Source: an uncultured Burkholderiales bacterium (lineage in GTDB: Bacteria > Pseudomonadota > Gammaproteobacteria > Burkholderiales > Burkholderiaceae_C). Taken from it: 22,284 nucleotides of DNA. The stretch is taken from positions 1 to 22,284 of the forward strand of contig CAJBLW010000504.1 of the NCBI GenBank assembly GCA_903953985.1. Direction: 5' to 3'. The position numbers were made by a program, and so were the translations under genes. Positions 1 through 8,219 of this stretch are shown piece after piece. How positions within the stretch are numbered: the first letter of the stretch is position 1; each line of letters begins with the position of its first letter. The notes beneath the pieces were generated by a model. The model did not search any database, was not told where the DNA came from, and worked only from the letters and a program-made list of their open reading frames with translations.

Positions 1-724
1 CTGCGGCTTCGCACAGACTCAGCGCAAAGTGCGGCTCCAGGGCCGCCACGGCCACGCGGCCGTTTTTGCAGGCATAGATGCGGTAACCCGCATGTGCACC
101 CCCCACAGCGCCATCGGGCGTAGTCATGCGCAGTTGGCGGGGCAGGGCCAGCCAAGCGGCGGCATCGGACAAGGCCACTTCGTGGCGCGAGCCTTTGCCG
201 GAGCTCTTGAGTGAGATCACCGCTTTGAGCGTGGCTTCGCTGGCCATCAGTGCGCCGCCCATGTCGGCAAACAAACTCGGTGGCAGGTCCATGCCGTTGA
301 CCAAGCCCACTTCGGCCTGGTAGGTCAAATCGTGGCCAGGAATTTCGGCCAGTGGGCCGGGCGCGCCGACCACTTCGATCAGGCTGAGTGCGGGGTATTG
401 CTTGCGCAAGGAATTCCAGCTCAGGCCCAGCTTGTTCAGGGCCGAGGGGCGGAACGAGGTCAGCAGCACATCGGTCTTGGGCAGCAGCTTGTGTATCGCA
501 GCTTGCCCCGCTGCAGTTTTGAGGTCCAGGGTGTGGTGTTTCACGCCCTTGTGCATCAGCGCATAACCATCAGGCGTGTAGTGCTGCATGGGGTCGCCAG
601 AAGGTGGGTTAACCTTGGTGCAACTCGCGCCCATTTGGGCCAGGCGCATCAGGGCGGCAGGGCCTGGCAGGTTAAGGGCCAGGCTGACGACGCGAATGCC
701 GCGAAGGGGTTGTGAGGATGACAT
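1..724 (-). CDS. CaiB/BaiF family CoA-transferase or alpha-methylacyl-CoA racemase-like protein (C-terminus beyond window)
   Basis: Reading down from the ATG at 724, an open frame of 241 codons runs off the left edge without a stop. The opening (LRGIRVVSLALNLPGPAALM) is the CaiB/BaiF N-terminal Rossmann-like half, which in this family moves CoA between carboxylic acids or racemises 2-methylacyl-CoAs. A GHD motif sits at residues 130-132, an FADMGG motif with Asp154 follows, and an ALEPHF motif lies at 228-233. These resemble the His, Asp and Glu active-site motifs of alpha-methylacyl-CoA racemase more than those of formyl-CoA transferase. A GAAGG-like ribosome site lies about 8 bases upstream. 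The gene follows the alpha/beta hydrolase on the same strand with 92 bases between them. The family is clear; the substrate is not, and the C-terminal half is not visible. Confidence 0.88.
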   Translation of the reverse strand, partial: MSSSQPLRGIRVVSLALNLPGPAALMRLAQMGASCTKVNPPSGDPMQHYTPDGYALMHKGVKHHTLDLKTAAGQAAIHKLLPKTDVLLTSFRPSALNKLGLSWNSLRKQYPALSLIEVVGAPGPLAEIPGHDLTYQAEVGLVNGMDLPPSLFADMGGALMASEATLKAVISLKSSGKGSRHEVALSDAAAWLALPRQLRMTTPDGAVGGAHAGYRIYACKNGRVAVAALEPHFALSLCEAA

Positions 725-816
725 GCGAAGACCTTCAAATCGTGACCCGGGGATTATGGGCATGGCCGTGACGTGGACCTGTCACCTGTGCGGAAAAGGG
801 AGACAGCACACGAGAT

Positions 817-1620
817 TCAGACGCCAAAATTGCGCAAAGTCGCTTCGATGGCTGCAGCCGTGGCCACTGGTTTTTCCATGGGGAACAAGTGTGAGCCGTC
901 GAGCATCATGATGCGGCCTTTGACGACTTGATGCGTCAGGTCGGTGCCGGCTTGGCGCATTTCTGCCGAGTGGGTGCCCCCGATGAAGGCGACGGGGCAT
1001 TTGAGGGGTTTGCGCTTGAGCAGGCTGTCGAGTTTGTGCGGCAGGCCGTTGTAAATGGCGGTTTCGATGTCGCGGTCAAAGCTGAGCACGCGCTGGCCCT
1101 CTTCGTCGTGGGTGCCGTGGTCAATGTAGTCCTGCAGGACTTGCGGGTCCCAACGCGCAAAGGATTTTTTGTGCGCAAAGCTCTCCAGCGCCGCCTGGGC
1201 GTTGGGCCAGTGGTGGCGGCGTTTTTGGCTGATGCGCCCGGGTGAGAGTGCGCCGATCAAGGGGGTGCGTTTGGCCAGGCCCAAGGTGGTGGCGCGCCAG
1301 CCGCCCAGCACGGGCGAGTCGATCAGCACCACACCGCGCGCCAACTCGGGGTGGCGGGCGGCGCACATCAGGCTCAAGATGCCGCCCAGTGAATGCCCGA
1401 CCAAAAAGGCGGGGTCGCCCGAGCCTTGCTTTTCATGTGCAAAGTCGGCCAGTTGCTGCACCAAGTGAGGCCAGTTGTTGGTGACGGGGTATTGCGGGTC
1501 ATGGCCGTACTTTTCGATGGCATCGACCTGAAAGCCGCGCTGGCGCAGGTTGTCGAATAGCACGCGGTAGGTGCTGGCCGGAAAGCTGTTGCCGTGCGAG
1601 AAAATGATGCGTGGTTTCAT
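817..1620 (-). CDS. alpha/beta hydrolase
   Basis: A 267-residue cytosolic alpha/beta-hydrolase-fold protein of ordinary length for the family. It opens with the oxyanion-hole type segment IIFSHGNSFP (residues 5-14), carries a nucleophile elbow GHSLGG with Ser77, and ends with DGSHLFPMEKP, where His244 is the likely catalytic histidine. A candidate acid residue lies in the strand preceding it. No signal peptide or membrane segment is visible. The start at 1620 gives the strand that opens this fold, although no strong ribosome site precedes it. It is upstream of the CaiB/BaiF gene on the same strand and may be co-transcribed; a hydrolase beside a CoA-transferase could suggest acyl-ester or acyl-CoA metabolism, but this is only context. 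The substrate (esterase, lactonase or thioesterase) cannot be told. Confidence 0.9.
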   Translation of the reverse strand: MKPRIIFSHGNSFPASTYRVLFDNLRQRGFQVDAIEKYGHDPQYPVTNNWPHLVQQLADFAHEKQGSGDPAFLVGHSLGGILSLMCAARHPELARGVVLIDSPVLGGWRATTLGLAKRTPLIGALSPGRISQKRRHHWPNAQAALESFAHKKSFARWDPQVLQDYIDHGTHDEEGQRVLSFDRDIETAIYNGLPHKLDSLLKRKPLKCPVAFIGGTHSAEMRQAGTDLTHQVVKGRIMMLDGSHLFPMEKPVATAAAIEATLRNFGV

Positions 1621-1825
1621 GCTTCAACGGATAGAACGTCAGTGAGGGCTTGGTGGCAGCTTGTCTGTGCGGACGAGTGCGTGATGGGCTTCATCATGGA
1701 TGAGCGAGTGGAGGGCCGCCTGTCAGGGTTCCGGCCGATTAACCCGTCATTTTCTGGTCTTGGTAAAGAAGTCGTCTGCATCTTAAACCACGCAAGAAAA
1801 GTCAAAATCCAGCGACAATCGTTTG

Positions 1826-4516
1826 ATGAATGACAACTCGCACCCACAGGATAGCGTCCCTGATTCCGAAGCCGTGAAATGGCTGGCGCTTGAGCAAGAG
1901 TGCGCTCCTGCCAATCACTGGGATGAAATGCGGGGTGAAGTCACGCCATTGGCTGATTCGCAGCCCTCGGCCGCCCCTGCAAAAAATACCAGCCCGATCT
2001 GCGGGCCATGGCAAACCTTCATAAAACCTCTGACCTCGGAAACCTCTGGCCTATTGCCGGACCTGAACGCCCGCATGGCCAACCTGCAGCGGCAGGTGCG
2101 TGACAACGGCATCACCTACAACGTGTATTCCGCAGCCGACCAGCCTCAGCGCCCTTGGTCGCTCGATCTGTTCCCGCTCATCCTGGACCACAGGGACTGG
2201 CAGCAAATCGAAGCGGGCGTTTTGCAGCGCATGGAGCTGCTCGAACGCGTCATGGCCGACGCTTATGGGCCGCAAAAGCTCTTACTTGGCGGCCAACTGC
2301 CTGCAGCTCTGGTGCAAGGCCACCCAGCCTATCTGCCGGCCATGCACGGTGTGGCCCCCGTCGGTGGACGCTATTTGTCTTTGGCTGCATTTGACTTGGC
2401 TCGTGGGCCTGACGGTTGCTGGTGGCTGCTGTCTCAACGCACACAAGCGCCTTCGGGTCTGGGTTATTTGCTCGAAAATCGGCAAATTGTTTCGCGCTTG
2501 TTCCCGCAAGCCTTCGATGCTTTTCCGGTGCGCCGTCTGGCCGAAACTTACCGCACTTTGATTGACGGCATCAAGGCCCGCAGCCCTGCTGGGGCTTTGG
2601 CTCACATCGCGCTGCTCACACCCGGGCCTTACAACGAAACCTATTTTGAGCACGCCTATCTGGCGCGGTATTTGGGTTTGAGCCTGGTGCAAGGCAATGA
2701 CCTGACCGTGCGCGACGAAAAGCTTTATCTGAAAACCTTGCAGGGCTTGCAGCCCGTGCATGGTTTGCTCAAGCGTGTCGATGACGACTGGCTTGACCCC
2801 TTGGAGATGCGCGCCGACTCCACACTGGGCGTTCCCGGCTTGCTGCAAGCGGTGCGCAGCGGCAACGTTTTGGTGGCCAACACCCCGGGCTCGGGCTTTC
2901 TGGAGTCGAACGCGCTGTTGGGTTTCATGCCGGCACTGGCGCGTGACCTGCTGGGCGAAGAACTTCAATTGCCCGCCATACCGAGCTGGTGGTGTGGCGA
3001 GGCTGCTGCCTTGCAAGACGTGTTGCCGCGCATCCGCAGCTGCGTGATCAAACCCACCTACCCCTACAACACCGACCGCCAAAGCTTTGAGCCGGTTCAG
3101 GGCCATTTGCTCTCGCGCCGGGAACAGGACGAGTGGGCGGGCCGGATCTTGCGGGACCCGGATGCCCACACGCTGCAATCGTGGCTGCCCTTGTCGCACC
3201 AACCTACATGGCAGACCGGTGCCGATGGCGCGCCCTGCATCCAGTCACGGCCTGTGGTGCTGCGCGTGTTTGCCGTCACCAACGCCCAAGGCGATTGGCA
3301 GGTTTTGCCTGGCGGTCTGGCGCGCTTGGGCACCCGCGAAGGCATCGCCTCGATGCAACGCGGTGGCAGCAGCGCCGATGTGTGGGTGCAGAGTCCCACA
3401 CCGGGTGCAGTTCAATCACAGTCACAGTCACAGTCGTTCAGTCCATTCCCCTCGTCGACCCATACTGCCGCAAAGCCACAGGCGGAACCCATCCCCGATG
3501 CCACAGCACTGCAGCGTCAGCGCCTGGTCACCAGTCGTGCCGCAGAAAACCTGTTCTGGATGGGCCGCTACACCGAGCGCACTGAAAATGCTTTGCGTCT
3601 GGTTCGCCTGAGTCTGGAAATTCTGGGCGGCGAAAACCAGAATCTGCCTTGTTTGCTCCATTTCATTACCCGGATGGCCACGCGCCAAGGTCTGGTTCGC
3701 GCGGGCGTGCCCGCAGCAGCGCAAGCGCACCGAGTGTTTGAACGCTCGCTCATTGCAGGCCTGTGGGACAAAGAACTGGCCACCAGCGTCGGCTTCAATT
3801 TACGAGCTGTGCGGCTGGCCGCCGCCTCTGTGCGCGAACGCCTGTCGCCCGAACATTGGCGTTTGCTGGAACAAGCCGAGTCGCGTTTCTTCAGTCCAGA
3901 GCACCAGAGTTCGGCACCCGACACCTTGGCCGTGCAGCGCCTTTTGGCCGACACCAGCCAGATGCTGGCCGCACTGACCGGTGCCCAAACCGACCGCATG
4001 AGCCGAGACGACGGCTGGCGGTTGCTCTCGATCGGTCGTCACATCGAGCGCCTGGAATTTTTGTCCAACGCCCTCTCTGAAGCTGTGCAGTTGGGCCTGA
4101 TCGGCGAGCAGGCCGGGTTTGACGCCGTGCTCGACCTGTTTGACAGCACCATCAGCTTCCATGCGCAGTACCAGCAAAGTCGCACACCCCAGGCATTGAT
4201 GGATTTGCTGGTGACCCACACCGACAATCCGCGTTCACTGGGCTGGGTGGCGCACACCTTGCGCAAGCGCTTGCGCCGCATGGGCCACCTGGCCGATGGT
4301 GCTACGACCCCCATGGCCGAGTTGGTGCCGCAGCTGATTGAGATGACGCCCGAGATGTTGTGGCCCCAGGCAAGCAACCCAGCACAACCCGGTCACGAGT
4401 TGCCGTTGCATGCCGCACTGGCGCAGTGTCAAACCGCTGCCCGAGACGTTTCAGAACAGTTGTGTGGCCTGTTTTTCACCCACAGCGGCGACGCCCGCTA
4501 CAGCATTGGCGCCTGA
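1826..4516 (+). CDS. circularly permuted ATP-grasp / alpha-E domain fusion protein
   Basis: An 896-residue fusion. Residues about 75-525 align along their length with the ATP-grasp protein at 6450-7913, sharing ITYNVY/ITFAVY, LLTPGPYNETYFEHA, KRVDDDWLDP and the PGGLAR block, which marks the circularly permuted ATP-grasp family (COG2308 type). A low-complexity linker (residues about 525-560, including a QS repeat) leads to an alpha-E domain from about residue 566, with the signature LFWMGRYTERTEN. ATP-grasp enzymes make carboxylate-amine bonds; alpha-E is a helical partner domain of unknown role. Compared with its paralogue this copy reads SQR at 203-205 where the paralogue has EDN, and has no glycine-rich loop after IKP (408-410), so ATP turnover is doubtful. 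Translation could begin at TTG 1823 or ATG 1826; neither has a strong ribosome site. The transglutaminase gene follows after 15 bases. Confidence 0.9.
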   Translation: MNDNSHPQDSVPDSEAVKWLALEQECAPANHWDEMRGEVTPLADSQPSAAPAKNTSPICGPWQTFIKPLTSETSGLLPDLNARMANLQRQVRDNGITYNVYSAADQPQRPWSLDLFPLILDHRDWQQIEAGVLQRMELLERVMADAYGPQKLLLGGQLPAALVQGHPAYLPAMHGVAPVGGRYLSLAAFDLARGPDGCWWLLSQRTQAPSGLGYLLENRQIVSRLFPQAFDAFPVRRLAETYRTLIDGIKARSPAGALAHIALLTPGPYNETYFEHAYLARYLGLSLVQGNDLTVRDEKLYLKTLQGLQPVHGLLKRVDDDWLDPLEMRADSTLGVPGLLQAVRSGNVLVANTPGSGFLESNALLGFMPALARDLLGEELQLPAIPSWWCGEAAALQDVLPRIRSCVIKPTYPYNTDRQSFEPVQGHLLSRREQDEWAGRILRDPDAHTLQSWLPLSHQPTWQTGADGAPCIQSRPVVLRVFAVTNAQGDWQVLPGGLARLGTREGIASMQRGGSSADVWVQSPTPGAVQSQSQSQSFSPFPSSTHTAAKPQAEPIPDATALQRQRLVTSRAAENLFWMGRYTERTENALRLVRLSLEILGGENQNLPCLLHFITRMATRQGLVRAGVPAAAQAHRVFERSLIAGLWDKELATSVGFNLRAVRLAAASVRERLSPEHWRLLEQAESRFFSPEHQSSAPDTLAVQRLLADTSQMLAALTGAQTDRMSRDDGWRLLSIGRHIERLEFLSNALSEAVQLGLIGEQAGFDAVLDLFDSTISFHAQYQQSRTPQALMDLLVTHTDNPRSLGWVAHTLRKRLRRMGHLADGATTPMAELVPQLIEMTPEMLWPQASNPAQPGHELPLHAALAQCQTAARDVSEQLCGLFFTHSGDARYSIGA
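3413..3436 (+). repeat. short TCACAG tandem repeat in interdomain linker
   Basis: Three perfect TCACAG units (3416-3433), flanked by CAA and TCG, encode a glutamine-serine repeat. It lies in the linker between the ATP-grasp and alpha-E domains. The unit is six bases, so gain or loss of units would keep the frame and only change linker length. Confidence 0.8.
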
Positions 4517-4531
4517 CCTGCCCCCTCCATC

Positions 4532-5431
4532 ATGCGCTTGACCATCACCCACGAAACCCGCTACCGATACAGTCCATCCGTGCAAACCGCGCAGCATGTG
4601 GCACACCTGCAACCCGCCAACACGCCCTGCCAAAAAGTGATCAGCCATTGGATGAGGGTGGAGCCTGCGGCGAGCTTGCAACACAACATCGATGCCTTTT
4701 TGAACCACCGTGCTTATTGGGCTTTGACGAATCCTCATGAGGGTTTGCTGGTACAGGCGCACAGCGAAGTCGACACAAGCGCCTTGCCTGCAACCATCGC
4801 CAGCCAAAGCTGGGAATCGGTGCGCGAGCATTTTCGCTACCGGGGTGGTCAGCCTGGCCATGTGCACAGCGGCTTGGTGTTTGGCTCGCACCATGCGCCC
4901 GTGCATGAGGCGTTTCTGACCTACGCGCAAAGCAGTTTTACGCCCGGTCGTTCCCTGATGCAAGCTGCTCAAGAATTGACAGCGCGCATGCATCTCGACT
5001 TCCGCTACGAAACAGCCAGCACCGACATCAACACCCCAGCGCTTGAAGCCCTGGAAGATAAACGTGGCGTTTGCCAGGACTTTGCACACATTTTGTTGGC
5101 CTGCTTGCGCTCGCTGGGTTTACCCGCCCGTTATGTGAGCGGCTATCTTTTGACTCAACCACCCCCCGGGCAGCCCAGGCTGGTGGGCAGCGATGCCTCG
5201 CACGCTTGGGCATCGGTTTACCTGCCCCAGTTGGCCCAACACGCTTGCCAAGGCTGGCTTGATTTGGATCCGACCAACGACCGCACTGGCCTGGCCAGTC
5301 CTGGTGAAGACTACGTGCGACTGGCCGTAGGCAGAGATTTTGCCGACGTCTCGCCCCTGCGGGGTGTTTTGCAAGGTGGCGGGGCGCACACGCTTGAAGT
5401 GGCCGTGACGGTCGCACCCCTGGGTGCATGA
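4532..5431 (+). CDS. transglutaminase-like cysteine protease family protein
   Basis: A 299-residue protein. Residues 1-80 match the bacterial transglutaminase-like N-terminal region (opening MRLTITHETRYRYS), and about 140-255 form the transglutaminase core. The catalytic triad is visible: Cys181 in GVCQDFAH, His224 in SHAW and Asp246 in LDPTND. Bacterial members of this family are generally thought to act as proteases or amide hydrolases. No signal peptide is seen, so a cytosolic role is likely. The gene lies 15 bases after the ATP-grasp/alpha-E fusion and is presumably translated from the same message. It converges with the alpha-E gene (29 bases between the stops). The paralogous domain in the 8220-11660 gene has the same triad and the same order of motifs. 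Confidence 0.93.
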   Translation: MRLTITHETRYRYSPSVQTAQHVAHLQPANTPCQKVISHWMRVEPAASLQHNIDAFLNHRAYWALTNPHEGLLVQAHSEVDTSALPATIASQSWESVREHFRYRGGQPGHVHSGLVFGSHHAPVHEAFLTYAQSSFTPGRSLMQAAQELTARMHLDFRYETASTDINTPALEALEDKRGVCQDFAHILLACLRSLGLPARYVSGYLLTQPPPGQPRLVGSDASHAWASVYLPQLAQHACQGWLDLDPTNDRTGLASPGEDYVRLAVGRDFADVSPLRGVLQGGGAHTLEVAVTVAPLGA

Positions 5432-5460
5432 AACCGTGTTGACTGCGTTGCTTGTCAGAT

Positions 5461-6438
5461 TCAAGCGGCATGTGGCATCAAGAATTCCCGGCTGATGCGA
5501 CCGCCCAGAACGTTCACCCGTTCCAAGAACTGGGTCAGGTAGGCGTGCAGGCCGGTCGCCAGGATTTCGTCGATACGACCAAAGGCCAACTCTGAGCGCA
5601 AACGCCCGGCATGGCGCAACGTGTCGCTGTTGGCATCGTGTGAGACCAGCTTCAAATTCGACACCACTTCGTTCATGCTGGCATGCAGCGAGCGCGGCAT
5701 GTCAGGACGCAAAATCAGCAACTCAGCTACCCGTTCGGGACGGATCACATCGCGATAGACCTTGCGGTATACCTCGAAGCCGCTGACGCTGCGCAAGATG
5801 GCGCTCCAGTGGTAAAAGTCGTATTCCTGAGTGCTTTCGGTCTCGGGTGCTCCGTATTGCGGGGCGCCAAAAAAGTCGTTTTGCATGGCGTGGAATTTGA
5901 CATCCACCAAACGCGCCGTATTGTCGGCCCGCTCCAAAAACGTGCCCATGCGCATGAAATACAGCGACTCGTCCATCAGCATCGTGCCCACCGTCACGCC
6001 ACGGGACAGGTGCGAGCGGAACTTGACCCACTCAAAGAACTGACCCGGATCGCGCTCGAACTCGCCGCTTTTGAGCATGCGGTTGACTTCGAGCCAGGTC
6101 TGGTTTTGTGTCTCCCAGACTTCGGTGGTCAGCGTGCCACGCACGGCGCGGGCGTTTTCTCGGGCGGCACGCAGGCACGAGATGATGGATGAAGGGTTGT
6201 CCACGTCTTTCACCATGAAGGCCATCACATCGCGGGGGGTGATGTTTTTGTACCGCGCAGTGTAAGCAGGCAGCAACTCGCTGATCGACAAAATACCCTC
6301 CCACCCGGCCTCCACGGCCGCCGCCGATTGGGGCAGAAGAGAGGTTTCGTAGCTCACATTGAGCATGCGGGCCGTGTTCTCAGCCCGCTCCATGTAGCGG
6401 GACATCCAGAAGAGGTGGTCAGCGGTTCTAGAAAGCAT
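5461..6438 (-). CDS. alpha-E domain protein (DUF403)
   Basis: A 325-residue all-helical protein made up of one alpha-E domain (COG2307/DUF403). It opens MLSRTADHLFWMSRYMERAEN, the same signature as in the C-terminus of the 1826-4516 fusion. The open frame extends 170 codons further upstream, but that part lies over the end of the ATP-grasp gene in another frame and has no family resemblance. The ATG at 6438 has a GAGGA-type ribosome site and lies 11 bases after the ATP-grasp stop, so the two form an operon. Alpha-E proteins occur next to COG2308 ATP-grasp and transglutaminase genes in many bacteria. The biochemical role is not known; a partner or scaffold for the ligase is a reasonable inference. 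Confidence 0.93.
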   Translation of the reverse strand: MLSRTADHLFWMSRYMERAENTARMLNVSYETSLLPQSAAAVEAGWEGILSISELLPAYTARYKNITPRDVMAFMVKDVDNPSSIISCLRAARENARAVRGTLTTEVWETQNQTWLEVNRMLKSGEFERDPGQFFEWVKFRSHLSRGVTVGTMLMDESLYFMRMGTFLERADNTARLVDVKFHAMQNDFFGAPQYGAPETESTQEYDFYHWSAILRSVSGFEVYRKVYRDVIRPERVAELLILRPDMPRSLHASMNEVVSNLKLVSHDANSDTLRHAGRLRSELAFGRIDEILATGLHAYLTQFLERVNVLGGRISREFLMPHAA

Positions 6439-6449
6439 GTTGATTGTCC

Positions 6450-7913
6450 TCAGTCCTGCAATATCCACGTGTCTTTGGTGCCGCCACCCTGCGACGAGTT
6501 CACCACCAAAGAGCCTTCTTTGAGTGCCACGCGGGTCAAACCGCCGGGCACCATCTGCACCGTACGACCACTGAGCACAAAGGGGCGCAGGTCGATGTGG
6601 CGAGGCGCGATGCCGCTGTTGACATAGGTCGGGCAGGTGGACAAACTGAGCGTGGGTTGTGCGATATAGCCCTCTGGGTTGGCCAGCAGCGCTCCTCGAA
6701 AACGTTCTATCTCTACTTGAGTCGATGCAGGACCGACCAGCATGCCGTAGCCGCCTGCGCCGTGCACTTCCTTGACGACCAAGTCTTTCAGGTTGTCCAG
6801 GGTGTACTGCAGGTCGCCGGGCTTGCGGCACACGAAGGTGGGTACGTTTTTGAGGATGGGTTCTTCGCCCAAGTAGAACTTGATCATGTCGGGCACATAC
6901 GGATAGATCGACTTGTCGTCGGCCACGCCCGTGCCGACCGCGTTGCAAATCGCCACGTGCCCAGCTTTGTAGGCGTCCATCAGGCCTGCACAGCCCAAGG
7001 TGGAGGAGGTACGAAACACGTTGGGGTCCAAAAAGTCGTCGTCCACACGGCGGTAGATCACGTCCACCCGCTTGGGGCCGCGCGTGGTGCGCATGTACAC
7101 AAACTTGTCTTTGACAAACAGGTCTTGCCCCTCGACCAGCTCAACGCCCATTTGCTGGGCCAGAAAGGCGTGCTCGAAATAGGCGCTGTTGTACATGCCG
7201 GGCGTGAGCACCACCACAGTGGGCTCCGCCGTGGTGGCTGGGCTTGAGGCACGCAGGGTTTCCAGCAACAGGTCAGGGTAATGTGCGACCGGGGCAACGC
7301 GGTGTTGGCTGAACAGTTCAGGGAACAACCGCATCATCATCTTGCGGTCTTCCAGCATGTAGCTCACGCCACTGGGCACTCGCAGGTTGTCTTCGAGCAC
7401 GTAGTACTCGCCGTTGCCCGAGCTGTCGGGCGCTCGCACGATGTCGATGCCGCTGATGTGCGAATAAATGTTGTTGGGCACGTCTACGCCCACCATCGCG
7501 GGGCGGAATTGGGCATTGCGCTCAATCTGTTCACGGGGCACGATGCCCGCCTTCAGGATGTCTTGGTCGTGGTAAACGTCGTGGATGAAGCGGTTGAGGG
7601 CGGTAACCCGCTGTACCAGACCAGCCTCCATGTTTTTCCACTCTTTGGCGGCGATGACGCGGGGGATCAGATCAAACGGTATCAGGCGCTCGGTGCCCCC
7701 TTCTTCATTGTTCTTGTCTTCGTCCAGTTCTCCATACACGGCAAAAGTGATGCCCACACGGCGAAAAATCATCTCGGCTTCTTCACGGCGCGAGGCCATG
7801 GCTTGCGGGTCTTGGGTATTTAACCAACGGGCATAAGCCTCGTAGTGTTTGCGGATATCTCCCGCATCGGCCCCGGTGGGAAGACGGCTGTACATTTCGT
7901 CGAATTGGCGCAT
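6450..7913 (-). CDS. circularly permuted ATP-grasp protein (COG2308 type)
   Basis: A 487-residue stand-alone circularly permuted ATP-grasp protein, predicted to form amide bonds between a carboxylate and an amine using ATP. It keeps the likely metal-binding motif VLEDNLRVPSG (Glu174, Asp175, Asn176), the block LTPGMYNSAYFEHA (237-250), YRRVDDDFLDP (287-297) and a glycine-rich loop after a lysine, KEVHGAGGYGM (381-391), as expected for the nucleotide-binding loop. The start at 7913 is well supported by AGGAG at 7923-7927. It is the first gene of a two-gene operon with the alpha-E protein. It is transcribed divergently from the transglutaminase/DUF2126 gene across a 306-base gap. No substrate can be named from sequence. 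Confidence 0.93.
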   Translation of the reverse strand: MRQFDEMYSRLPTGADAGDIRKHYEAYARWLNTQDPQAMASRREEAEMIFRRVGITFAVYGELDEDKNNEEGGTERLIPFDLIPRVIAAKEWKNMEAGLVQRVTALNRFIHDVYHDQDILKAGIVPREQIERNAQFRPAMVGVDVPNNIYSHISGIDIVRAPDSSGNGEYYVLEDNLRVPSGVSYMLEDRKMMMRLFPELFSQHRVAPVAHYPDLLLETLRASSPATTAEPTVVVLTPGMYNSAYFEHAFLAQQMGVELVEGQDLFVKDKFVYMRTTRGPKRVDVIYRRVDDDFLDPNVFRTSSTLGCAGLMDAYKAGHVAICNAVGTGVADDKSIYPYVPDMIKFYLGEEPILKNVPTFVCRKPGDLQYTLDNLKDLVVKEVHGAGGYGMLVGPASTQVEIERFRGALLANPEGYIAQPTLSLSTCPTYVNSGIAPRHIDLRPFVLSGRTVQMVPGGLTRVALKEGSLVVNSSQGGGTKDTWILQD

Positions 7914-7945
7914 GGCTATTCACTCCTGTCACAAAATTAGCAAGA

Positions 7946-7975
7946 TATATACCCACGCACGCTGACCCGAATCAA
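7946..7975 (-). promoter_or_regulatory. candidate sigma70-type promoter for the ATP-grasp/alpha-E operon
   Basis: On the minus strand, TTGATT (7975-7970) is followed after 18 bases by TATATA (7951-7946), each matching the consensus at four of six bases. This is about 33 bases upstream of the start at 7913, with the AGGAG ribosome site between. It is a weak match in an otherwise GC-rich region, chosen mainly for position. Confidence 0.3.
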
Positions 7976-8068
7976 GATCGCCGCAGAGGTGCCAAGCCAA
8001 TTCGGTGAGCAGGGGCTGCAGTGCCCAGATGGCTAACATCCCGAATCGGGAGATGGCATGCACCCTGA

Positions 8069-8093
8069 TGGTGCCATATCGCAGTTGGCACCA
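8069..8093. repeat. 8-bp perfect inverted repeat, possible operator or 5'-UTR stem
   Basis: TGGTGCCA (8069-8076) and its exact reverse complement TGGCACCA (8086-8093) flank 9 bases. It lies between the divergent ATP-grasp operon and DUF2126 gene, about 127 bases ahead of the latter's start. It could bind a dimeric regulator or form a hairpin in the leader. No poly-T follows, so it is not an intrinsic terminator. Confidence 0.55.
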
Positions 8094-8219
8094 AATGTGT
8101 GCGGATCCTCGGCTGTGCGACGCCCAGACCGAGGCGCGTTTCTTGGCGCGTGTCTTGCTAGTTGTGACGGCCCAAGCTGCATTTGTCATGCGTGCAGCCC
8201 CTGTTGCGCTGAACGAGAT

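Larger units (their letters stand above)
7914..8219. promoter_or_regulatory. divergent intergenic region between ATP-grasp operon and DUF2126 gene
   Basis: This 306-base gap separates two divergent genes of the same cluster. The plus-strand frame of the DUF2126 gene stays open back to 8058, but those 54 codons (rich in Cys, Arg and Ser) have no resemblance to the family, whose proteins begin at the MSIHVALHHVTHY segment. I therefore read the region as regulatory or untranslated. It holds an 8-base inverted repeat at 8069-8093, a short imperfect palindrome at 8040-8050, and a weak minus-strand promoter candidate at 7946-7975. Confidence 0.6.

Noticed and set aside
3413..3436. TCACAG repeat as a phase-variation switch
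   Set aside because: Unit length is a multiple of three and only three units are present, so changes would not switch the frame.
6439..6948. 170-codon N-terminal extension of the alpha-E frame
   Set aside because: It overlaps the end of the ATP-grasp gene in another frame, is Arg-rich and unlike any alpha-E protein. The ATG at 6438 has a ribosome site and the family's opening residues.
8058..8219. 54-codon N-terminal extension of the DUF2126 protein
   Set aside because: The Cys-rich extension does not resemble the family, whose members open with the MSIHVALHHVTHY segment.
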